Translations under genes and position numbers: made by a program
Source of the DNA: Acidimicrobiia bacterium
GTDB taxonomy: Bacteria; Actinomycetota; Acidimicrobiia; Acidimicrobiales; CAIXPF01
Direction of reading: 5' to 3'
Length of the DNA stretch: 64,000 bases
Assembly: GCA_947476745.1 (NCBI GenBank)
Contig: CANJRG010000013.1
Span: 53,279 to 117,278, forward strand
Part shown: positions 17,790 to 25,277 of the stretch, piece after piece
Layout of the letters: each line of letters starts with the position of its first letter
Position numbering within the stretch: the stretch's first letter is position 1
Notes under the pieces: generated by a model
What the model was told of the DNA's origin: nothing
Databases searched by the model: none
Seen by the model: only the letters and a program-made list of their open reading frames with translations

Positions 17790-17820
17790 CGTTCACCTGC
17801 GAGCGGCATGCGGGTGAACG
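17790..17820. repeat. inverted repeat in the recA leader
   Basis: CGTTCACCTGC (17790-17800) pairs with GCGGGTGAACG (17810-17820), 10 of 11 bases, around a 9-base loop. It lies between the promoter and the recA start, so it would form in the mRNA leader. It does not match the SOS box. Confidence 0.5.
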
Positions 17821-17825
17821 ACAGG

Positions 17826-17855
17826 AGTGTAGTTACGAACCGGTGTTCGTTTCAA
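17826..17855 (-). promoter_or_regulatory. recA promoter with embedded LexA box
   Basis: Minus strand: -35 TTGAAA (17855-17850), 18-base spacer, -10 TACACT (17831-17826). The perfect SOS box CGAACCGGTGTTCG (17836-17849) lies entirely within the spacer, so LexA binding would exclude RNA polymerase. Confidence 0.8.
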
Positions 17856-17883
17856 GCACCGATGTTCCCGTCGGGAACCGGGG

Positions 17884-18792
17884 TCAGCCGTTGAGGGCGG
17901 GCACCACCTCGGCGATGAACCGGCCCAGCACGTCCTCCCGATCGCCGTCGGAGCGGAAGTTGAAGCCGGGGATGATGAACTCCCCCACGCCGGCATCGCG
18001 GTAGGCGATCATGGTCTCCGCCACCTCGGCCGGGGTGCCGATCACCGTCGGACGCTCGATGGTCATGCCACGGACCTTGGCCAGCACTGCGGGGTCCTCC
18101 GACATGAACAGCAGCGCCACGGCACTGTGGGTGACCGAGGCAGGGTCGCGCCCGTCGCGTTCACAGCACTGGTCAAGCACCTTGCCCTTCTGGCCCAGCA
18201 ACTCCGGCGTGCCCCACACGTTCCACTCATGGGCGTAGCGGGCCACGATCGGCAGGGTCCGCTTCTCACCACCGCCGCCGATGAGGATGGGTAACGGCGA
18301 CTGCACCGGCTTGGGGTCGAGCGGCGCGTCCACCAGCGAGTAGAAGGCGCCGCTGAAGGAGCTACGGGACTCGGCCAGCAACGAGGTGATCACCTTGCAG
18401 GCCTCCTCGAGCCGGTCGAAACGCCAGCGGAAGGTGTTGAAATCGACGCCGTAGGCCCGGTGCTCGTTCTCCTGCCAACCCGCACCGAGGCCCAGGACGA
18501 ACCTGCCGTTGCTGATGTGATCGATGGTCACGGCGCTCTTCAGCATCACCGCGGGGTTACGGTAGGTGTTGCCGTAGACCAGCGGGCCGAGGCGCACCCG
18601 GCTGGTCGCTACGGCGAGTGCCGCCAGCATCGTGGGGGCCTCGTGCGCCGGGCCGTCGGCGGGCTCGACGGCGTTGGGCATGAAGTGGTCGGCGTACCAG
18701 ATGCCGTCGAAGCCGGCCTGCTCGGCGAAGCGAGCCTGGGCGACGGTGGCATCCCAGGGCAGAGAGTTGGGGATCCAGTAGCTGAAGCGCAT
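17884..18792 (-). CDS. LLM-class F420-dependent oxidoreductase
   Basis: Luciferase-like flavin/F420 oxidoreductase; substrate unknown. From ATG 18792 the product is 302 residues starting MRFSYWIPN, typical of the family. Conserved segments include GFDGIWYADHF, LGPLVYGNTYRNPAVMLKSAVTIDHISNGRFVLGLGAGW and the PILIGGGGEKRTL cofactor loop. An in-frame ATG at 18843 would add 17 residues with no family match. It lies between cinA and recA on the same strand, but recA has its own promoter, so co-function is not implied. Confidence 0.85.
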   Translation of the reverse strand: MRFSYWIPNSLPWDATVAQARFAEQAGFDGIWYADHFMPNAVEPADGPAHEAPTMLAALAVATSRVRLGPLVYGNTYRNPAVMLKSAVTIDHISNGRFVLGLGAGWQENEHRAYGVDFNTFRWRFDRLEEACKVITSLLAESRSSFSGAFYSLVDAPLDPKPVQSPLPILIGGGGEKRTLPIVARYAHEWNVWGTPELLGQKGKVLDQCCERDGRDPASVTHSAVALLFMSEDPAVLAKVRGMTIERPTVIGTPAEVAETMIAYRDAGVGEFIIPGFNFRSDGDREDVLGRFIAEVVPALNG

Positions 18793-18901
18793 GGCCGGAC
18801 CGTACCGCCTGACGACCGCGACCGCCCGCTGCCAGTTCGCCACCGCTCCCGACCGCCATGGCCGCCGACGCCTACCTCGCCGCGACGACGCGGTGGCGGC
18901 C

Positions 18902-20158
18902 TCAGCCCCGACGTTCGAGCAGGGCCCGGCGCAGCAGGTCCGAGGCCGAGATGGCGGCGAACTGGCTCACCCGGGCCCGATCCCCGGGTAGCCGCACGGT
19001 GGCGGTGACCACGTCGTCCCCGATCGCCACGCCCAGGCAGACCGTACCAACCGGTATGTCCTCGAGCTCGGAAGGTCCTGCGACACCGGTGGTGGCCAGC
19101 GCCACGTCGGCGCCGAGGGTACGGCGGGCGCCCACGGCCATGGCAGCAGCAGCAGCCTCGGTGACCACAGGACCCTCGGGCACGCCGAGAACCTCGTGCT
19201 TGACCGCTGGGTCGTAGGCCACGATCCCGCCCCGGAAGACATCGCTCGCCCCGATCAGCGAGCTCAGCCGCGAGGCGATCAATCCCCCGGTGACCGACTC
19301 GGCCACCGCCAGGGTCAGGCCGGCCTCACGACACAGGTCGAGCACCACCGATTCCATGGTCTCGTCGTCGACACCGAACACCAGATCCCCCAGGATGGCG
19401 CGCAACTGCTGCTCCTCCACGGCGAGCATGGCCCGAGCCTCGGCCTCCGTCGGGGCCTTCGCCGTCACCCGCACCTTGATGCCCTCGATGCCCGAAGCCA
19501 GGAACGCAATGGTCGCGGTCGCCTCGCCCCGGGCGGCCCGGGCGTCGAGCTCGGCGATCACGCCCTGCAGCATCTCGGCGAGGCCCGACTCGGACTGCCC
19601 CCAGGTCCGCAACACCCGGGACACGATCGCGGCGCGGACACCGGAACGATCCTGCAGGTCGCCGATGATGGTGCCCGACACCATCTCCTTCATCTCGTAG
19701 GGCACGCCGGGTACCGCATAGATGACCTTGTCGCCGACCGGGCAGATCAGACCCGGGGCGGTGCCGGGCTGCTGCGAGATGGTCCGGGCCCCCACCGGCA
19801 CGTCGGCCTGCTGGAGGTTGTTGGCCGCCATGTAGCGGCCCCGCGAGGCGAAGATCTCGGTAATCCGGGCCACCACCGCGTCGTCGCGGACCTGCTCCAC
19901 CCCCATCACCTCGGCGATGGCATGACGGGTCAGATCGTCGTGGGTGGGGCCGAGACCACCGCAGCAGATCACCCCGTCGCTGCGGGACAGCGCGAGCCGC
20001 AAGACCTCTACGATGCGGGCCTGGTTGTCGCCCACCTTGGTCTGGAAGTGCGTGTCGAGCCCCGCTAGGGCCAACTGCTCGCCGATCCACGACGAGTTGG
20101 TGTCGTTGATCTGACCCAGCAACAGCTCGGTCCCGATGGCGACGACTTCGACCTTCAT
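18902..20158 (-). CDS. cinA: CinA-family protein (competence/damage-inducible; NMN amidohydrolase)
   Basis: The 418-residue product has two domains. The N-terminal MoeA/MogA-like molybdopterin-binding fold has GTELLLGQINDTNSSWIGEQL and CCGGLGPTHDDLT. The C-terminal CinA domain, linked to nicotinamide-nucleotide deamidation, has LAVAESVTGGLIASRL, TTGVAGPS and GTVCLGVAIGD. It sits between pgsA and the LLM gene, upstream of recA, the order seen in many Gram-positive bacteria. Confidence 0.93.
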   Translation of the reverse strand: MKVEVVAIGTELLLGQINDTNSSWIGEQLALAGLDTHFQTKVGDNQARIVEVLRLALSRSDGVICCGGLGPTHDDLTRHAIAEVMGVEQVRDDAVVARITEIFASRGRYMAANNLQQADVPVGARTISQQPGTAPGLICPVGDKVIYAVPGVPYEMKEMVSGTIIGDLQDRSGVRAAIVSRVLRTWGQSESGLAEMLQGVIAELDARAARGEATATIAFLASGIEGIKVRVTAKAPTEAEARAMLAVEEQQLRAILGDLVFGVDDETMESVVLDLCREAGLTLAVAESVTGGLIASRLSSLIGASDVFRGGIVAYDPAVKHEVLGVPEGPVVTEAAAAAMAVGARRTLGADVALATTGVAGPSELEDIPVGTVCLGVAIGDDVVTATVRLPGDRARVSQFAAISASDLLRRALLERRG

Positions 20159-20212
20159 GGTGCCTGCTCCCCCCGGGTCACCCCGTAGTCATGGCCTGAT
20201 CTCGCATGGTCG

Positions 20213-20791
20213 CTAGGACTCGCTGTCGCTCGACCCCGTCGAGGACATGGCCTTGCGACCGTCCAACACGTACTGCACACCCGTCCACAGCGTCAGCGCC
20301 ACCGCAACCCACAGCACACCCACCGCGATGGCCGGCCGGTCGACCCCGATCACCGGCATCAACGCCAGACCGATCGCCACCTCCTGCACCACGGTCTTCA
20401 CCTTGGCCCCTTTGCGGGCGGGGATGGCGAGGCTTCGACGGGCCCAGTAGGACCGGTAGAGGCTGATGGCGACCTCACGGAAGGCGATCAAGGCCACCGG
20501 TAGCCACGGGACGATGCCCACCTGGACCAACGAGGCCAGCGAGCCCAGGACGAGGACCTTGTCCGCTAGCGGGTCGAGGAACGCACCGCTGCGGGTGGCG
20601 CCCATGCGACGGGCCAGGTAGCCGTCGAGGCCGTCGGTGGCCGAGATGAGCACGCCCAGCAGCAATGCCCAGTAACTCGGACCGTCGACCAGGACCATGG
20701 CGAACAGCACCGGCGACAACAGCAACCGGGCCACCGTGATGACGTTGGCCGGCGTAAGCCGCGCCGAGGCGTCGTAGGTGCGGGTGGTCAT
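20213..20791 (-). CDS. pgsA: CDP-diacylglycerol--glycerol-3-phosphate 3-phosphatidyltransferase
   Basis: Makes phosphatidylglycerophosphate in the membrane. The 192-residue product has the CDP-alcohol phosphatidyltransferase signature DGLDGYLARR followed by GAFLDPLADK (G-x3-D-x3-D), plus several membrane helices (VITVARLLLSPVLFAMVL; LGSLASLVQVGIVPWLPVAL). The spacer between A-R and G-x3-D is one residue shorter than in E. coli. The ATG overlaps the rimO stop (ATGA), and cinA follows after 54 bases. Confidence 0.93.
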   Translation of the reverse strand: MTTRTYDASARLTPANVITVARLLLSPVLFAMVLVDGPSYWALLLGVLISATDGLDGYLARRMGATRSGAFLDPLADKVLVLGSLASLVQVGIVPWLPVALIAFREVAISLYRSYWARRSLAIPARKGAKVKTVVQEVAIGLALMPVIGVDRPAIAVGVLWVAVALTLWTGVQYVLDGRKAMSSTGSSDSES

Positions 20792-22086
20792 GGGCGCACC
20801 CGTTCGGCCACCAGATCGGGCCCGAGGGCGTCGACCACGGCCACCTCGGCGAAGCTCCCGACCGCAAGGTCCTCGGGGACCTCGATCGTGCCGTCGATCT
20901 CCGGTGCCTCGCGGAAGCTGCGGGCGACACCCGGCTCGTCGACCAGCACCCGGACCGTGGTGCCGATCAAGGCGTCGCGTGCCTCGGCGGTGATGCCGTC
21001 CTGCAGCTCGCGCAGCTCGTGCAACCACTCGTCACGCAACGAGGCCGGCACGTCGCCGTCGAGCGTGGTGGCGTAGGTGCCCTCCTCCGGCGAGTAGGCG
21101 AAGAACCCGCACCAGTCGAGGCGGGCCTCCTCCAAGAATCGCACCAGCTGATCGTGATCGGCCTCGGTCTCACCGGGGTAGCCCACGATGAAGTTGGTCC
21201 GGAACGCGGCGTCGGGGCGGCGACGGCGGATGTCGGCGATGCGGGCCAGGAAGCGCTCGCCGTCGCCCCAGCGGCGCATGCGACGCAGCAGCGGGGCCGA
21301 CACGTGCTGCAACGACAGGTCGAAGTAGGCCACCTCGGTGGCGCAGATGGTGTCGATGAGCGTGTCGGTGAGATCAGACGGGTAGAGGTAGAGCAACCGC
21401 ACCCAGTCGACCAACCCGTCGAGCCGCTGCACCAGCGGCACCAGGGCCCGTTCTCCCTGGCCCTGGTCCCGCCCGTAGGCCGCGAGGTCCTGGGCCACGA
21501 GCACGATCTCTTTGGCCCCGAGCGCCTCGACCTCGGCCACGACGTCGTCGAGCGCACGAGAACGTTGCTTTCCCCGGAAGCTGGGGATGGCGCAGAACCC
21601 GCAGTTGCGGTCGCAGCCCTCGGCCACCTTGACGTACGCCCAGGGGGCGCGGGCCGCCGGACGGGGCAGGTTGAGCAGATCGAAATCCGGCGCCGACCGG
21701 CCCGGACCGTTGCCGGGCTTGGTGCCGATGCGGACGGCCACCGAGCTCGGGGCGAGGACGGAGGTCAGCGCCGTGCCGAACGGGGCCACGAGATCGACCT
21801 CGGGCAGCGCCTCGACGAGTTCGTCACGGTAGCGCTCGGCCAAACAGCCGGTCACCACCAGCTTGGCCCCCTCGCGCCGCTGGGCGTCGAAGGCCAGGAT
21901 GGTGTCGATCGACTCCTGCCGGGCCTCCTCGATGAAGGCGCAGGTGTTGATCACGATCAGATCGGCCTGTTCGGGATCGTCGGCCCGCAACAGCCCGTCC
22001 GCCGCCAGGGTGCCTTCCAACTTGTCCGAGTCGACCTGATTTTTGGGACACCCCAGTGTCTCGACCCAGTACGAACGCGCCACCAT
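20788..22086 (-). CDS. rimO: ribosomal protein S12 methylthiotransferase
   Basis: Radical-SAM enzyme that methylthiolates an Asp of ribosomal protein S12. The 432-residue product begins YWVETLGCPKNQVDSDKLEG, the RimO version of the N-terminal cluster motif (Cys13, Cys49, Cys81). The radical-SAM site is GCDRNCGFCAIPSFRG (Cys158, 162, 165), and a TRAM domain ends the protein. It is the second methylthiotransferase here; the PKN motif separates it from miaB. It is divergent from the ArsC-like gene, with an 87-base gap. Confidence 0.97.
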   Translation of the reverse strand: MVARSYWVETLGCPKNQVDSDKLEGTLAADGLLRADDPEQADLIVINTCAFIEEARQESIDTILAFDAQRREGAKLVVTGCLAERYRDELVEALPEVDLVAPFGTALTSVLAPSSVAVRIGTKPGNGPGRSAPDFDLLNLPRPAARAPWAYVKVAEGCDRNCGFCAIPSFRGKQRSRALDDVVAEVEALGAKEIVLVAQDLAAYGRDQGQGERALVPLVQRLDGLVDWVRLLYLYPSDLTDTLIDTICATEVAYFDLSLQHVSAPLLRRMRRWGDGERFLARIADIRRRRPDAAFRTNFIVGYPGETEADHDQLVRFLEEARLDWCGFFAYSPEEGTYATTLDGDVPASLRDEWLHELRELQDGITAEARDALIGTTVRVLVDEPGVARSFREAPEIDGTIEVPEDLAVGSFAEVAVVDALGPDLVAERVRP

Positions 22087-22173
22087 CCCAAACTAGTGCG
22101 CCGGCACGGTGGCCCGACGCCTCGGCCCCGGTGGGGTCTCGCCGGACCGGCGGTGGCGCAGTATGTTCAGGCC

Positions 22174-22527
22174 ATGGCCGTGACCATCTTCCACAACACC
22201 AATTGAAACTCTTCGACCAATGCCGTGCGCATTGCCGAGGAACTGGGTGTCGACGCCGAGATCGTGCTGTACCAGAAGACCCCGCCCGACCGGGCGACGC
22301 TCGAGGCCATCATCACCAAGCTCGAGGACCCGGTGACCGACCTGGTCCGTCGTGACGCCCAGTTCGCCAAGCTCGGCCTCACCGACGACGACGTCGCCGA
22401 GGCCAGCCAGGTGATCGAGGTGCTGCTGGCGCACAAGATGCTGATGCAGCGTCCGCTCGTGGTCACCGACGACACCGCCATCATCGGCCGTCCCAAGGAA
22501 CGGGTCCGGACGCTGCTCGGCGGCTGA
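22174..22527 (+). CDS. ArsC-family protein with in-frame TGA at the catalytic cysteine: candidate selenoprotein
   Basis: Thioredoxin-fold arsenate-reductase-like protein of 117 residues if TGA codon 11 is read as selenocysteine (U). The sequence MAVTIFHNTN-U-NSSTNAV aligns with the ArsC start (I-T-I-Y-H-N-P-x-C-x-x-S-R-N), putting U exactly on the nucleophilic Cys12 of E. coli ArsC. The arsenate-binding arginines are all kept: Arg59 (DLVRRD; Arg60 in E. coli), Arg93 (QRPLVV; Arg94) and Arg106 (GRPKE; Arg107). The PPDRATLEAI and FAKLGLTDDD blocks also fit. Intact coding past the TGA and a SECIS-like hairpin argue against a pseudogene. There is no second nearby Cys. A weak CAGG precedes the ATG. 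A GTG at 22225 could start a shorter protein, but it would lose the active site. Alternatives are a sequencing error or a recent nonsense mutation. Confidence 0.8.
22204..22206 (+). other. in-frame TGA, proposed selenocysteine codon
   Basis: Codon 11 of the ArsC-like frame. It is the only stop before 22525 and sits at the conserved active-site cysteine. Confidence 0.75.
22210..22241 (+). promoter_or_regulatory. candidate bacterial SECIS stem-loop
   Basis: Lower stem: 22210-22215 (TCTTCG) with 22236-22241 (CGAGGA), 6 pairs including one G-U. Internal loop: 22216-22217 opposite 22235. Upper stem: 22218-22223 (CAATGC) with 22229-22234 (GCATTG), 6 perfect pairs. Apical loop: CGTGC (22224-22228). 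The loop starts 18 bases after the TGA and has G in its second position. Both features fit the known bacterial SECIS model (loop about 16-37 bases from UGA, G among the first two loop bases). Confidence 0.65.
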
Positions 22528-22568
22528 ACCCCCGAACGCGGTTCGGGTTCGTCGGTCCCGCAGGGTGG

Positions 22569-25181
22569 TCAGTCCCGCGGGGCGGTCGGCCCGTCGAGTT
22601 CGTCCGGTGACATGAGCACCTCGCGGGCCTTGGATCCCGTCGACGGCCCGACGACACCGGCCTGCTCGAGCAGGTCCATCAGGCGGCCCGCCCGGGCGAA
22701 GCCGACCCGCAGCTTGCGCTGCAGCATCGACGTCGAACCGAACTGGCTGCGCACCACCAGCTCCCGGGCCTGGCGGAACAGCTCGTCGTCATCCTCGTCG
22801 CCGGTGTTCCCGCCCATGGAGGCGAACAGGTCGAGCTGGTCACCATCGTCGGAACCCTCCACGCCCTGTACGTAGGCCGGCTCGGGCGACTGGCGGCGCC
22901 AGTGGGCGGCGACGGCACGGACCTCCTCCTCGGTCACCCACGCGCCCTGCAGCCGCTGTGCGGTCGAGGTCGATCCGTCCAGGATCAGCATGTCGCCGCG
23001 ACCCACCAGGCGCTCGGCGCCGGCCTGGTCGAGGATGACCCGGCTGTCGGCCAAGGAGGACACGGCGAACGCCAGTCGGGCCGGCACGTTGGCCTTGATC
23101 ACCCCGGTGATGACGTTGACCGACGGGCGCTGGGTGGCCAGAACCAGGTGGATGCCGACGGCACGGGCCATCTGGGCGATCCGGCAGATGGCGTCCTCGA
23201 CGTCGCGTGCGGCGACCATCATCAGGTCGTTGAGCTCGTCGACCACCACCAGGATGTAGGGCAGGCGGGGGAAGCTGACATCGACATCGGGGTTGTTGAA
23301 CCCCAGGGTCTTGGCCAGCGTCTCGGACCGTTCGCCCTGCAGGTCGCCGCGGTCGTAGGCCGCGTTGTAGCCGCCGATATCCCGGACGCCGACCTCGGAG
23401 AGCAGGTCGTAGCGGCGCTCCATCTCCCGAACCGCCCAGTTGAGGGCGTTGGCCGCCTTCTTGGGGTTGGTGACCACCTGGGTCAGCAAGTGCGGCAGCC
23501 GGTTGTACTGGCCGAGCTCGACCCGCTTGGGGTCGATGAGGATCATCCGGACCTCGTCGGGCGTCGAACGCATGAGGATGGAGGTGATGAGGCAGTTGAT
23601 GCAGCTCGACTTGCCCGCACCGGTCGCGCCGGCGATGAGCACGTGGGGCATCTTGGCCAGGTTGGCCATGACCGAGCGTCCGGTGATGTCCCGGCCGATC
23701 GCGACCTCGAGCGGATGGTCGGCCCGACGTGCCTCCTCCGAGCTGAGGATGTCGCCGATGGTCACGAGCTGGCGATGGGAGTTGGGGACCTCCACGCCGA
23801 TGGCCTGACGTCCCGGGATCGGCGCCAGGATGCGCACGTCCGGCGTCGCCATGGCGTAGGCGATGTCCTTGTGCAGGCTGGTGACCCGGGCCACCTTCAC
23901 GCCGGGGCCGAGCTCGAGCTCGTAACGGGTGACGGTCGGTCCGACCACCATGCCGACCAGGCGGGTCTCGACCCCGTGCTCGGCCAGGGCGTGCTCCAGG
24001 GTTCGCCCGGCCCGCTCCACGGCCCCGCGGTCGACCTCCTGGGCACCGCTACGCCCCAGCAGCGACCCGGCCGGCAGCCGCCAGGTTCGCGGCTCGGCCG
24101 GGTCGGCACCGATCAGGTCACCGGCCAGGCCGCCACCGCCCAGGGCGTCATCGGTCAGGGCGCCGTCCGTGAGGTCGAGCACGGCATCGGCGGGCACCGC
24201 CAGCGCCCCGCCAAGACCGATGGCCTGGTCGGTAGACGCGGCCGCGGCTTCGTCGGCCGCCGGGACCTGCACCTCGACCGGGCGGCACGAGCCGGCGTCG
24301 CCATCGGCCGGTGCAAGTTGGTCGTCCTCCGCCACGGTGCTGCGGCGCGCCGCACGGCGACGCGACCCGCCGGCGGCCTGGTGGAAGGGCGCGTCCTTGG
24401 CGGCGTCGGGGTCCTCGACCGCGTGCAATGACGAGCGCAGGTGATGGCCGATCGGTACCAGCACCCGGGTCCACACCAGCGCCAGCCGTCCGGTGACCGC
24501 CGACGGCGGGATACGGGAGAGCACCATCAGCAGCGCAATGGCCGCCATGGCCAGCAGCGCGCCGGCCGCAAGCCGGCTGGTGACGGCCACCAACGGTCGG
24601 GCCACCGCCATGCCCAGCAGCCCACCGCCGGACTCGAGCCGATCCAGCACGTCGGCGGATGCGTCGCCCCCACCCCAGACGTAGGCGAGGCCGGCCAACG
24701 TGGCGAACAGCACCACCGACACCGCCGCGGGATGCAACGCAGCCGGTTCGGGATCCTCCTCGCACGGGAGCCGCAGGCCGCGGGCCAGCAGCCAACCGGC
24801 GGCGATCATCAGCGGCGGCGCGAGGTAGCGCAACACGCCCAGGGCCACGGCGAGGCCGGTCTCGGCGGCGAACCCGGCGGCTCCGGCGGCTCCGAAGTAG
24901 GTGCCGAGACCCGACAGCACACCCGACAGGATCATGATGACCCCCCACGCCCTGGCGGTCGCCAAGGCCGCGGCCAGCCTGCGAACCGGGGACACGCGCC
25001 TCGCCGTCCGGCGCCTGGGAGCGGATCGCGACGAGGCGGTACGGGACGACGTGGAACGGGACGGGGCGGTCCGCGACCCCTTCGAGGAGGAGCGACTCGT
25101 GCTCCGGGACCGCCCGGACGACGACTTGGGCGCAGTTCTGGTAGCCACAGCGGAACCAACGCTAACAGCAAGAGGTGGCAC
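22569..25181 (-). CDS. ftsK: DNA translocase FtsK/SpoIIIE
   Basis: Pumps chromosomal DNA through the division septum and supports dimer resolution. The 870-residue product starts with a Ser/Arg-rich basic tail (about 1-65), then membrane helices (about 78-225) and a Pro/Ala/Asp-rich linker. The motor domain has Walker A AGATGAGKSS (517-526), Walker B ILVVVDELNDLM and ATQRPSVNVITGVIKAN. A C-terminal winged-helix gamma domain (SMLQRKLRVGFARAGRLMDLLEQAGVVG) reads KOPS sites. Start is GTG 25181, with no clear ribosome-binding site. It lies downstream of RNase J on the same strand. Confidence 0.95.
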   Translation of the reverse strand: MPPLAVSVGSAVATRTAPKSSSGRSRSTSRSSSKGSRTAPSRSTSSRTASSRSAPRRRTARRVSPVRRLAAALATARAWGVIMILSGVLSGLGTYFGAAGAAGFAAETGLAVALGVLRYLAPPLMIAAGWLLARGLRLPCEEDPEPAALHPAAVSVVLFATLAGLAYVWGGGDASADVLDRLESGGGLLGMAVARPLVAVTSRLAAGALLAMAAIALLMVLSRIPPSAVTGRLALVWTRVLVPIGHHLRSSLHAVEDPDAAKDAPFHQAAGGSRRRAARRSTVAEDDQLAPADGDAGSCRPVEVQVPAADEAAAASTDQAIGLGGALAVPADAVLDLTDGALTDDALGGGGLAGDLIGADPAEPRTWRLPAGSLLGRSGAQEVDRGAVERAGRTLEHALAEHGVETRLVGMVVGPTVTRYELELGPGVKVARVTSLHKDIAYAMATPDVRILAPIPGRQAIGVEVPNSHRQLVTIGDILSSEEARRADHPLEVAIGRDITGRSVMANLAKMPHVLIAGATGAGKSSCINCLITSILMRSTPDEVRMILIDPKRVELGQYNRLPHLLTQVVTNPKKAANALNWAVREMERRYDLLSEVGVRDIGGYNAAYDRGDLQGERSETLAKTLGFNNPDVDVSFPRLPYILVVVDELNDLMMVAARDVEDAICRIAQMARAVGIHLVLATQRPSVNVITGVIKANVPARLAFAVSSLADSRVILDQAGAERLVGRGDMLILDGSTSTAQRLQGAWVTEEEVRAVAAHWRRQSPEPAYVQGVEGSDDGDQLDLFASMGGNTGDEDDDELFRQARELVVRSQFGSTSMLQRKLRVGFARAGRLMDLLEQAGVVGPSTGSKAREVLMSPDELDGPTAPRD

Positions 25182-25277
25182 GACCGCGGAAGGTGGCCGT
25201 CAGACCACCCGCTTCCGGGTCGCCGGCGGGAACCTCAGGTCGGCGGGCACTCGATGCCGACCGGCGCCCAAGGCCGA

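Noticed and set aside
22225..22527. Short ArsC-like protein starting at GTG 22225
   Set aside because: Would remove the first strand and the catalytic position and has no ribosome-binding site; the GTG lies in the proposed SECIS loop. Full-length readthrough explains conservation better.
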